Made by a program: the position numbers and the translations under genes. Of a stretch of 64,000 nucleotides of DNA, positions 23,882-31,985 are shown piece after piece. The notes under the pieces were generated by a model. That model worked only from the letters and a program-made list of their open reading frames with translations, ran no database searches and was not told the DNA's origin. Location of the stretch: positions 173,955 to 237,954 of the forward strand of contig NZ_SOAL01000009.1 of assembly GCF_004364775.1 (NCBI RefSeq), given 5' to 3'. The DNA comes from Comamonas sp. JUb58. Its GTDB lineage: Bacteria; Pseudomonadota; Gammaproteobacteria; Burkholderiales; Burkholderiaceae_C. The stretch's first letter is position 1. Each line of letters begins with the position of its first letter.

Positions 23882-26221
23882 TTAGCAGTTCAAGCGGTCT
23901 TCGGGCGAGAGAATCTCGATGCGGCCGGGCGTGATCTTGAGGGTGCTGTCGCCGCAGCTGAAGATAATTTCTTGCTGCGCTTCCAGGCGGATATTGGCGG
24001 CGGTGATGGTGACGTTCTGGCCCGTCATGCGGAGGTTGGAGGCTTTGCCACCTCCGCCGCCACCGTCTTCACCGCCGGGGCTGACGATGTTCATGGAAGC
24101 GCCTTCAGCGCCACCCCCCGAGCCGCCGCGACCACCGCCACCACCGCCACCGACGGTGAGCGAATACTGCTCGCCCACCTGGGTGGTCTGCTTGCTGCCG
24201 ACCTTGGTGCTCTGGTTCTCGCCCACATTCAGGCTTTGGTTCAGCCCTACATGGGTTTGCATGAACATGCCAATGTTCTGCATGTAGTTCACGCCGATGT
24301 TCATCATCTTCATGGCGCCAACGTTCTGCAGGTAGGCCATGCCGATGGTTTGGGCTTTGAGCACGCCGACGTTGATGGTCCAGTTGTTGCCGATGTCGTC
24401 GGTCTCGTTGCGGCCTACGGTTTTGTCCCGGCTGATGCCGATGTCTACCGACTCTTTCAGGTCAACGCGGCGTTGGCGATTTTGGTGGACGGTCAGGGTT
24501 TCATCCAGGTCCACCTCCTCGGTGCGCCAGCCGTGCACATTGATCTTCTCGTTGCGGTCCACCACTTCGGTGCGGTCTCGGTGGATGGTGTTGAACTCAT
24601 CGCGGTCGATGACCTTGCGCCGGTCATTGCCAACCCATTTGTCTTCATCGTTCTCGACTTCGGTGAGCTGGTCCTTTTGCGCGTGCAGCCACAGCTGCTC
24701 CTGGCCTTTTTTGTCCTCAAAGCGGATGGCATTGGCATCGCCTGCACCGTCTTTTTCTCCAGCGCCGGGTGCGCCGCCCTTGCTGGATCGGGTCTTGATG
24801 CCCGACTGCGTTTTGTTGGCCGGCAAGTCCCAGGGCGGCATCTGCATGGCGTTGTAGACGCGGCCGGTGATGATGGGGTAGTCGGGGTCGCCGTTGAGAA
24901 AATCGACGATCACCTCTTGCCCGATGCGCGGAATATGCATGCTGCCGTAGCTGCTGCCGGCCCAGGTTTGGGAGACGCGGATCCAGCAGCTGGAGTTTTC
25001 GTCTTTTGTGCCATAACGGTCCCAGTGGAACTGCACTTTGACGCGGCCGAATTTGTCGGTATAGATCTCTTCGTTGGGTGGGCCGGTCACCACGGCGGTT
25101 TGTGGGCCGGTGGTGCCGGGCTTGGGGGTGTTGCGCTGGCTGCGGTAGGCGGTGCTTTTGGGCACGGCAGAAAAGCGGATGCGATAGCTGGCGCCATGGT
25201 CAGCGCCACCGCCGTCGCTGCGGTGTACGTTCTCGGCAAAACGGTAGGAGGCCGACTCGATCAGGTATTCCTTGTTCTGGTCGCTGCGCGGGTATTTGCT
25301 GAAGGTAAACAGATAGCCGGGGGCGATGTTGCGGGCATTGCCATCGCCCTGCACCATCTCCCGCTGGGCCTGCTGCTGTTCGATGCGCACGCGGGCATAG
25401 TTCTCGCCGTCGGTCACATCGGTGTAGCCGCCGGGCCAGTCATAGCGCTCACGGCTGTCCTCGCTGTGGCCGGCAGGCTGCTCCTGGCGGGTGTCCAAAA
25501 TAGCGCGGGGCCGCTCGAAGTCGTAATCGTCGGCAGCAAAGTGGCCCGATGCAATGTCTTCAGCAAAGGCCCAGCTGTCCACAAAATCTTCGTCGCGCAC
25601 CTGGGCGGCGCGGTCCCCGGGGTAGTAGGGGTGGGTGCTGGTGCCCTGGGGCAAAGGGGTATGGCTGCCAATGTCATCGGCCAGCACCAAGGTATGACTG
25701 CCGTTGTGGTGTTCAAAGAAAAAGTAGGCGCCTTCCATCTCCAACAGGCGCGAGACGAAGTTGAAGTCGCTCTCGCCGTACTGCACCAGGTACTTCCAGC
25801 TGCGGTAGTTGCCGATGAGCTTTTGGTCGATCACAAAGCCATAGGGCGCCAGCACTTCCTGGACGATCTCGGGCACGGTCTTGAACTGGAAGATCTTGAA
25901 ATCGGTGCGCCGGGTGGCGTGCCACAACCAGGGGCGCAGCACCGCTTCATAGGCGTAGAACGCGCCATCCTTGCCGCTGAAGCTGAACTGGGTGATTTGC
26001 CCGGAGAGAAAGCGCCTGGCGCTGCCGTGGAGCTTGGTCGTGAGATCGATCTCGATGCTCATGTCCTTGCCCAGCAGGCTTTTGGCCGAGATGCCTTGCG
26101 ATTCGCTGATCAGCCGAACCCGGTACTCGAACAAGCGGGAGATCTGCTCGCTGCCGTCCAGCGAACGAAACTGCAACTCCTCGCCCAAGGGGCTGTGCGC
26201 GATAAACGTGCGGTTAACCAT
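23882..26221 (-). CDS. vgrG: Type VI secretion tip protein VgrG
   Basis: A 779-residue TssI/VgrG. The gp27-like region comes first (RFRSLDGSEQISRLFEYRV-type start, YGESDFNFVSRLLEMEG near 150). The gp5-like OB fold follows (EEIYTDKFGRVKVQFHWDRYG, then SCWIRVSQTWAG, near 385-430), ending GDPDYPIITGRVYN. After that comes a long beta-helix of repeats (NVGVLKAQTIG, NVGAMKMMNIG, NIGVNYMQNIG). Two glycine-rich runs (near residues 690 and 725) break the end before ITPGRIEILSPEDRLNC. No C-terminal effector domain is visible. It delivers the Rhs encoded just downstream. No T6SS structural genes lie in the window, so this is an orphan cargo locus. Upstream is an AT-rich promoter region. Confidence 0.95.
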   Translation of the reverse strand: MVNRTFIAHSPLGEELQFRSLDGSEQISRLFEYRVRLISESQGISAKSLLGKDMSIEIDLTTKLHGSARRFLSGQITQFSFSGKDGAFYAYEAVLRPWLWHATRRTDFKIFQFKTVPEIVQEVLAPYGFVIDQKLIGNYRSWKYLVQYGESDFNFVSRLLEMEGAYFFFEHHNGSHTLVLADDIGSHTPLPQGTSTHPYYPGDRAAQVRDEDFVDSWAFAEDIASGHFAADDYDFERPRAILDTRQEQPAGHSEDSRERYDWPGGYTDVTDGENYARVRIEQQQAQREMVQGDGNARNIAPGYLFTFSKYPRSDQNKEYLIESASYRFAENVHRSDGGGADHGASYRIRFSAVPKSTAYRSQRNTPKPGTTGPQTAVVTGPPNEEIYTDKFGRVKVQFHWDRYGTKDENSSCWIRVSQTWAGSSYGSMHIPRIGQEVIVDFLNGDPDYPIITGRVYNAMQMPPWDLPANKTQSGIKTRSSKGGAPGAGEKDGAGDANAIRFEDKKGQEQLWLHAQKDQLTEVENDEDKWVGNDRRKVIDRDEFNTIHRDRTEVVDRNEKINVHGWRTEEVDLDETLTVHQNRQRRVDLKESVDIGISRDKTVGRNETDDIGNNWTINVGVLKAQTIGMAYLQNVGAMKMMNIGVNYMQNIGMFMQTHVGLNQSLNVGENQSTKVGSKQTTQVGEQYSLTVGGGGGGGRGGSGGGAEGASMNIVSPGGEDGGGGGGKASNLRMTGQNVTITAANIRLEAQQEIIFSCGDSTLKITPGRIEILSPEDRLNC

Positions 26222-26595
26222 ATGCGTGACCCAGCTCTGGATGAAAAACCGAATCGATGATAGTTAAATAATAGTTAATAGCAATAAATAACTTAATAAT
26301 GATTTGTGTTTTTAAATCAATAACCAAGCGCTGATGGCAGGCGGCGGGCGGGATCTATGGACGCTAAACATGTATTTGCTGTCGCTGTAAGGTATCGGCC
26401 GCTGTTGGATGCCTGGGAGCTGCACAGCCGGCCCCAAAACCTGTCGCACCAAGCGGTCAAAACCGCACTCGCATCCGCATGCTGGCTGCCCTTTGCCACC
26501 CAGGGCGCTGGCAGCGCGCGGAAGCCGTCACAATAGCGGCCTGAATATCAGCGCCTGCCTCCGCTGCGAGGCCGGTCTCACCTGGAGACTTTTGC
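26222..26595. promoter_or_regulatory. Divergent upstream region of vgrG and a Liv binding protein
   Basis: 374 bp without a gene. Next to vgrG (26255-26330) the DNA is very AT-rich, with two direct ATAGTTAA repeats (26260-26267 and 26271-26278), a likely vgrG promoter/operator zone. The remainder is GC-rich with nothing recognisable until a GGAG about 8 nt before the ATG at 26596. Confidence 0.45.
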
Positions 26596-27810
26596 ATGCG
26601 TATTTCTGCCCGCACCCCTTTGTTGTCCCGCACGGCCAGTGCGCTGCTGCTCGCTGGCCTGGGGGCCTCGGCTGCCCAGGCGGCCGGTGTGATCAAGATC
26701 GGTGAGATCAACAGCTACAAGAACCAGCCCGCGTTTCTGGAGCCCTACAAGCGCGGCATGGAACTGGCGGTGGACGAGGTCAACCGCGCGGGCGGCGTGA
26801 ACGGCAAGAAGCTGGAGCTGATCACCCGCGACGACAACGCCAACCCGGGCGATACCGTGCGCGTGGCCGAGGAGCTGATTGCGCGTGAAAAGGTCGACGT
26901 GCTGGCCGGCGGTTTTCTGTCGAACACCGGCATGGCGCTGACGGACTTTGCCAAGCAGCGCAAGTTCTTCTACCTGGCCACCGAGCCGCTGACGGACAAG
27001 ATGATCTGGAGCAATGGCAATGCCTACACCTTCCGCCTGCGCCCCTCCACCTATATGCAGGTGTCGATGCTGGTCGAAGAGGCGCTGACGCTGAAGAAAA
27101 AACGCTGGGCTCTCGTCTATCCCAACTACGAATACGGCCAGTCCTCGGTCGCCACCTTCAAGGCCAAGATGAAGGCGGCCCAGCCGGATGTGGAGTTTGT
27201 CACCGAGCAGGCCACGGTGCTGGGCAAGGTCGATGCCGGCAGCGTGGTGCAGGCGCTGGCCGATGCCAAGCCCGATGCGATCTTCAACGTGCTGTTTGCC
27301 ACCGACCTGACCAAGTTTGTGCGCGAAGGCAATACGCGCGGCCTGTTCAAAGGGCGGGATGTCGTCAGCGTGCTGAGCGGCGAGCCCGAGTACCTCGACA
27401 CCCTGAAGGCCGAAACGCCCAATGGCTGGATCGTCACCGGCTACCCGGTGCACAGCCTGAAGACGCCCGAGCACAAGGCCTTCTTTGATGCCTACCAGGC
27501 CAAGTACAAGGACTACCCGCGCCAGGGCTCGGTCGTGGGCTATGCCGGTATCAAGTCGCTGGCCGAGGGCATCAAGAAGGCCGGCAGCACCGACACCGAG
27601 GCGCTGATCAAGGCCTTTGAAGGCCTGCAGGTGGTGTCGCCCTTTGGCCCCATCACCTGGCGCGCGCAGGACCACCAGTCCACCATGGGCGCCTATGTGG
27701 GCAAGCTCAAGAACGTGGGCGGCAAGGGCGAGCTGGTGGACTATGTCTACCGCGATGGCAAGGACTACCTGCCCAGCGACGACGAAGTGCGCAAGATGCG
27801 CCCGCAATAA
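26596..27810 (+). CDS. Liv-type ABC transporter substrate-binding protein
   Basis: A 404-residue periplasmic binding protein of the branched-chain amino acid/amide family (peripla_BP_6). The Sec signal peptide MRISARTPLLSRTASALLLA ends around AAQAAG. The mature start VIKIGEINSYKNQPAFLEPYK, followed by RGMELAVDEVNRAGG, is typical. It probably binds an amino-acid-like or aromatic acid ligand, which cannot be read from sequence. It precedes a fused LivH-LivM permease by 111 bp; no ATPase genes follow. Confidence 0.9.
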   Translation: MRISARTPLLSRTASALLLAGLGASAAQAAGVIKIGEINSYKNQPAFLEPYKRGMELAVDEVNRAGGVNGKKLELITRDDNANPGDTVRVAEELIAREKVDVLAGGFLSNTGMALTDFAKQRKFFYLATEPLTDKMIWSNGNAYTFRLRPSTYMQVSMLVEEALTLKKKRWALVYPNYEYGQSSVATFKAKMKAAQPDVEFVTEQATVLGKVDAGSVVQALADAKPDAIFNVLFATDLTKFVREGNTRGLFKGRDVVSVLSGEPEYLDTLKAETPNGWIVTGYPVHSLKTPEHKAFFDAYQAKYKDYPRQGSVVGYAGIKSLAEGIKKAGSTDTEALIKAFEGLQVVSPFGPITWRAQDHQSTMGAYVGKLKNVGGKGELVDYVYRDGKDYLPSDDEVRKMRPQ

Positions 27811-27921
27811 GGTGATGGAACGCTGCCTGGCCCCCGCACGCACCGCAAGCTTGCGGGCACCGTTGCCCGTCTGGCTGGGGCGGCATGACGGCCAGGCATG
27901 GCCACAAGCGCAGGATGCCGC

Positions 27922-29823
27922 ATGAGTTTTTCCGGTCTGCTGGTGCAACTGCTCAACGGCCTGGCCGGCGCCTCGTCGCTGTTCCTGGTGGCCGCCGGGT
28001 TGTCGCTGATTTTTGGGGTTTGCCGCATCGTCAACTTTGCGCACGGCTCCTTCTACATGGTGGGCCTGTATGCGGCCTATGCGCTGGCCGAGGCCATGGC
28101 GCCGCTGGGCGGCGGCTGGGGTTTCTGGCTGTCGCTGCCGCTGTCGGCCATCGCCGTCGGGCTGCTGGGCGGCCTGGTCGAGGTGCTGCTGCTGCGCCGC
28201 ATCTACAAGGCGCCCGAGCTGTTCCAGCTGCTCGCCACCTTTGCACTGGTGCTGGTGATCAAGGATGCGGTGCTCTGGCTCTGCGGGCCCGATGAGCTGC
28301 TGGGCCCGCGCGCGCCGGGGCTGGGCGGTGCGGTCGATATTCTGGGCCGCGCGTTTCCGAGCTATGACCTGTTCCTGATCGCGGTCGGCCCGCTGGTGCT
28401 GGGCGCCACCTGGCTGCTGCTGCACCGCAGCCGCTTTGGCATGCTGGTGCGCGCCGCCACGCAGGACCGCGAGATGGTCGGCGCGCTGGGCGTGCGCCAG
28501 GCCTGGTTGTTCACGGCCGTGTTTGCCTTGGGCGCCGCCTTGGCCGGGCTGGGCGGCGCGCTGCAGTTGCCGCGCGAGCCGGCGACCCTGGAGCTGGATC
28601 TGCAGACCATCGGCTCGGCCTTTGTCGTCGTGGTGGTCGGCGGCATGGGCTCGCTCACCGGCGCCTTTGTCGCGGCGCTGCTGGTGTCTACCGTCAAGGC
28701 GCTGTGCATCTGGCTGGGCGTGGTGCAGATTGCCGGCATCGACATTGCGTTTCCGCAGCTCACCCTGGTCGCTGATTTTCTGGTGATGGCCGTGGTGCTG
28801 GTGCTGCGCCCCTGGGGCCTGCTGGGCCAAGCGCAGGCGCCCAGCCGCAGCCATGGCCTGCGCGAGCAACCGCTGCGCGCACCGCCACCCGCTTTGAAGG
28901 CCGTGGGCGCTGCCGTGCTGCTGGCCTTGCTGGCGCTGCCCTGGGCGGTGGATGCGCAGTCCTACACCTTGGTGCTGATGGTGGACCTGGTCATTGCCGC
29001 GCTGTTTGCCACCAGCCTGCATTTTCTGATGGGGCCGGCGGGGCTCCATTCCTTTGGCCATGCGGCCTTCTTTGGCCTGGGCGCCTATGGCGCGGCGCTG
29101 CTGCTGAATGCGGCCGGCCTTCCGATGCTGTGGGCGCTGTTGCTGGCGCCGCTGCTGGCGGCCTTGGGCGGCGTGCTGACGGGCTGGTTTGCGGTGCGGC
29201 TGACGGGCGTGTATTTCTCGATGCTGACCCTGGCCTTTGCGCAGATCATCTGGGCCACCACCTTCCAGTGGGATTCGGTCACCGGCGGCAGCAATGGCCT
29301 GACCGGTGTCTGGCCAGCGGCCTGGCTGGAGGACAAGCGCTGGTTCTACCTGCTGACCCTGCTGCTGGCCACCGCCGGTGTGCTGGCGCTGTGGCGGGTG
29401 CTGTATGCCCCACTGGGCTATGCCTTGCGCGCCAGCCGCGATGCGCCGCTGCGCGCCGAGGCCATCGGCATTGCGGTGGCCAAAGTGCAATGGATGGGCT
29501 TTGTGCTGGCGGCCTCGGTGGCCGGGCTGGCGGGGGCCTTGTTCGCGTTCTCCAAGGGCAGTATTTCGCCAGAGACCATGTCGGTGGCCAAGTCGGTCGA
29601 TGGCCTGGTCATGGTGCTGCTGGGTGGGGTGCAGACCTTGGTCGGCCCGATTCTAGGCGCCTTCAGCTTTACGTGGTTGCACGATGCCGTGGCGCGCAAC
29701 ACCGATTACTGGCGTGCCACGTTGGGTGCCGTGATTTTGCTGCTGGTCTTGCTGTTCCCACAGGGTATTGCCGGCTACGGCAAGCGCTGGTGGCAGTGGC
29801 TGCTGCAGCAGCGCGGGGCATAA
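27922..29823 (+). CDS. Fused LivH-LivM branched-chain-type ABC permease
   Basis: A 633-residue permease joining two proteins that are normally separate. The LivH-like half (about residues 1-300, starting MSFSGLLVQLLNGLAGASS, with IFGVCRIVNFAHG) is followed by a short linker (QAPSRSHGLREQPLR) and the LivM-like half (about 335-633, with GPAGLHSFGHAAFFGLGAYG and TGVYFSMLTLAFAQIIW). The start chosen is ATG 27922; an upstream in-frame ATG at 27898 adds eight non-membrane residues. It would form the membrane channel for the preceding binding protein. LivG and LivF ATPases are missing here and must come from elsewhere. Confidence 0.9.
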   Translation: MSFSGLLVQLLNGLAGASSLFLVAAGLSLIFGVCRIVNFAHGSFYMVGLYAAYALAEAMAPLGGGWGFWLSLPLSAIAVGLLGGLVEVLLLRRIYKAPELFQLLATFALVLVIKDAVLWLCGPDELLGPRAPGLGGAVDILGRAFPSYDLFLIAVGPLVLGATWLLLHRSRFGMLVRAATQDREMVGALGVRQAWLFTAVFALGAALAGLGGALQLPREPATLELDLQTIGSAFVVVVVGGMGSLTGAFVAALLVSTVKALCIWLGVVQIAGIDIAFPQLTLVADFLVMAVVLVLRPWGLLGQAQAPSRSHGLREQPLRAPPPALKAVGAAVLLALLALPWAVDAQSYTLVLMVDLVIAALFATSLHFLMGPAGLHSFGHAAFFGLGAYGAALLLNAAGLPMLWALLLAPLLAALGGVLTGWFAVRLTGVYFSMLTLAFAQIIWATTFQWDSVTGGSNGLTGVWPAAWLEDKRWFYLLTLLLATAGVLALWRVLYAPLGYALRASRDAPLRAEAIGIAVAKVQWMGFVLAASVAGLAGALFAFSKGSISPETMSVAKSVDGLVMVLLGGVQTLVGPILGAFSFTWLHDAVARNTDYWRATLGAVILLLVLLFPQGIAGYGKRWWQWLLQQRGA

Positions 29824-29847
29824 AAAACCCCGCCAGGGTGCGCGGGG
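29822..29847 (-). terminator. Intrinsic terminator of the small secreted-protein gene
   Basis: Read on the minus strand, GCGCGGGG pairs around CCCCGC (CCCCGC 29828-29833, GCGGGG 29842-29847, 8-nt loop), followed by six U (29822-29827). It lies 25 bp beyond the stop of the minus-strand gene at 29873 and against the end of the permease gene. Confidence 0.8.
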
Positions 29848-29872
29848 TGGAGTGTGTTGGTGCGGGGCCCTA

Positions 29873-30223
29873 TCAGCTGTTGCAGGCCTTGCTGCCCTTG
29901 GCGGGCTGGATGCCCTTGGCCTTGGCATCTGCCAGGCTCATGTACTCGCCTTGCTTGGTGGTGCCGTAGTAGCGGTCGCCTTGGCAGTGGTAGATCTTGG
30001 AATTGGTATTGGCCCAGACCTTGCCGGCACCGCCGCCGGGAGCGGGGGTCTTGGCCTTGGCTTTGTCTGCTGCAGCGGCCGGCGCCGCTGCTGCTGCGGT
30101 GGTTTTGGCCGCTGGCGCCGGTTTGGCGGCCGGGGCCGTGCCTGCGGCTGGTGTCTGGGCAAAAACGGCTGCGGTGCTGCACAGGGCGATACCGCTGATC
30201 CAGGCTTTCCAGGTGTTACGCAT
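29873..30223 (-). CDS. Small secreted Ala/Pro-rich protein with a C-terminal Tyr/Cys domain
   Basis: A 116-residue protein starting at ATG 30223 with an AGGAG six or so nt upstream. A Sec signal (MRNTWKAWISGIALCSTAAV, cleavage near FAQ) is followed by a low-complexity Ala/Pro/Lys linker (about residues 24-66) and a compact C-terminal domain: VWANTNSKIYHCQGDRYYG, then TTKQGEYMSLADAKAKG and a final KACNS. This domain occurs in many small exported proteins and resembles the Cys/His Ada-like module attached to some nucleases; function unknown. Monocistronic, with its own terminator. Confidence 0.75.
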   Translation of the reverse strand: MRNTWKAWISGIALCSTAAVFAQTPAAGTAPAAKPAPAAKTTAAAAAPAAAADKAKAKTPAPGGGAGKVWANTNSKIYHCQGDRYYGTTKQGEYMSLADAKAKGIQPAKGSKACNS

Positions 30224-30367
30224 AAAAACTCTCCTGTCGTTATGTTGGTCGGGATGCCAGGCCGCAGGGCCATGGCAGTTCCATGCTGCGGCGGGCATGC
30301 ACAAAAAACAACCGGGTCAATGCGAATTGATGTTCTTTATCGCTGGTTATTTTGTAATTGCTTGTTT

Positions 30368-31972
30368 TTATTGAGTATTTGTATCAGCACTGGCTGCCGG
30401 TCGATCCATGCCGGGGTAGAGGCGGTCCAGCGCTTGGTGCAGGCATTCGCCCAGCTGCAGCTGCAGCGCCTGCAGATGGGCGGCACGTGCCTCGCTGCTC
30501 AAGCCCGCGTCGGGCGCCAGGCTGCCCAGTGCTTTCCACTGCTGCTGCCACTGGGTGGCGCGGTGCTGCACGGCGGCCTGCACGGCCTCGCTCCACTGCG
30601 CAGGTGCGCTGGGGCTGGTGTAGCGCCCGCGCCCCCGGCCAAAGTGCGAGATCACCAGGTACTTGAGCAGCAGCTGGCCGGTCAGGGCGCTGAGGTAGTC
30701 GGGTGAGAGGTGAAAGCGCTGGGCCTGCTGGTCAAACATCTTGTTGGCGCTCCAGGCGGCGCCGGCAAAGGTGACGGCGCCCACCAAGGCGCCCACCAGT
30801 GCACCGGCGCCCAGGGTCATGCCACCAGCGACCATGTCGGCGCCCAAGCCGGTGGCAGCGCCGGCCGTGAGCGCCCCCCAAAGGCTGGCTGTCTGCGGGT
30901 CCAGCGGCGTGCTGGTTTTCAGGTGGTCCTTGAGCTGTTGCTGGATCTGGCTGGCCGCCTGGCCATCGAGCTGGTGCAGCTCCAGCAGCGCCTGGGTGCT
31001 GGCCAGGTCGGCCTGCTGCAGTGACTGGGTCAGGCGCTGCATTGCGGCGGTCTGCTCGGGGCTGAGCTCGGCGCCCTCAGCACCGCTGCCCCGGATGGCC
31101 TGCGCGACCGAGCCGCTGACCTTGTTCCAGGCGCGCTGCCAGAGCTTGTTGTCGCTGGCCTGCACCGTCTCTTGCGCGGTGGCCGCCAGCAGCAACTGCT
31201 CGGCCAGGGCCTTCAAGCTGGCCGCTTCGCGCTGCTGCTGGCGCGCGGCGCGGGTCTGCAGCAGGCGCTGGTAGGCCGGCTGCTTGGCATCGGGCAGCAG
31301 CGGCGCGATGGACTGCATCACCTGCTTCTCATGCCACCAGCTGCGGGTAAAGGCATCGAGCACCTGCACCGAACGCACCGTGCCGGCAAACTCGGCCGTC
31401 GCCGTGCGCCAGCGCTGCAAATCAGCGGCGGTTTGCGCGGCGCTGGTGTCGCTGCCAATCTGGTTGAGCAGCACCAGCACGGGCTTGTCCATCCACTGCA
31501 GGATGCGCATCTCGCTGGCCCAGTAGCCGGCGTCGGCCGGGTCTTCGGCGGCATTGACCAGGTAGAGCATCACATCGGCATGGTCGCGCGCGGCCTGCAA
31601 GGCGCGCTGGCTCATGTAGAAGGGCTTGTCGCGCCAGCGGTCCCAGACGTTGGACAGAAACCAGCCCAGCGGATTGCCCTGCTGCTTCAAGCGGTTGTAG
31701 AGCCGTACCGAATCGCCAAAACCTGGCGTGTCCCAAAGCCATAGTTCATCGCCTTGCTCGGTGCGCTGCAGCAGGTAGCGCTGTGATTGGCTGGTGACAT
31801 GGGCGGCGTCCTGCACTTCGCCAATGTCCTCGGCCACCAGGGTGCGGGCCAGGGTGGTCTTGCCGATATTGGTGTGCGACAGCAGGCACCAGGCAATCGA
31901 CTGGTCGCTGGCGCCGACCGCATCGGGGGCCAGTGCGGGGGAAGGGTGGAGCGCGTTCGTGGTCTCGGTCAT
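30368..31972 (-). CDS. DUF3482 GTPase-like membrane-associated protein
   Basis: A 534-residue P-loop GTPase-like protein. The G1-like motif SHTNIGKTT is at residues 32-40 (Ser replacing the usual first Gly), G3 is DTPGF at 81-85, and the G4 region reads LLNQIG where NKxD is usual. The C-terminal half has glycine/alanine-rich hydrophobic stretches (GAATGLGADMVAGGMTLGAG) typical of DUF3482 proteins, suggesting membrane association. It is 13 bp downstream of the DUF2868 gene. The two families are known neighbours in many proteobacteria; their shared role is not established. Confidence 0.82.
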   Translation of the reverse strand: MTETTNALHPSPALAPDAVGASDQSIAWCLLSHTNIGKTTLARTLVAEDIGEVQDAAHVTSQSQRYLLQRTEQGDELWLWDTPGFGDSVRLYNRLKQQGNPLGWFLSNVWDRWRDKPFYMSQRALQAARDHADVMLYLVNAAEDPADAGYWASEMRILQWMDKPVLVLLNQIGSDTSAAQTAADLQRWRTATAEFAGTVRSVQVLDAFTRSWWHEKQVMQSIAPLLPDAKQPAYQRLLQTRAARQQQREAASLKALAEQLLLAATAQETVQASDNKLWQRAWNKVSGSVAQAIRGSGAEGAELSPEQTAAMQRLTQSLQQADLASTQALLELHQLDGQAASQIQQQLKDHLKTSTPLDPQTASLWGALTAGAATGLGADMVAGGMTLGAGALVGALVGAVTFAGAAWSANKMFDQQAQRFHLSPDYLSALTGQLLLKYLVISHFGRGRGRYTSPSAPAQWSEAVQAAVQHRATQWQQQWKALGSLAPDAGLSSEARAAHLQALQLQLGECLHQALDRLYPGMDRPAASADTNTQ

Positions 31973-31985
31973 CGTGCGGATCTCG

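Noticed and set aside
24050..24150. Short repeated glycine codons inside vgrG resembling a repeat array
   Set aside because: They encode glycine-rich linkers in VgrG; there are no spacers or conserved repeat units, so it is not a CRISPR.
23873..26260. Plus-strand open frame of nearly 800 codons
   Set aside because: It is exactly antisense to vgrG, which has clear family motifs. Repetitive beta-helix codons keep the opposite strand open.
26578..29490. Minus-strand open frame of about 970 codons
   Set aside because: Antisense to the Liv binding protein and fused permease; Gln/His/Arg-rich shadow sequence without a recognisable domain.
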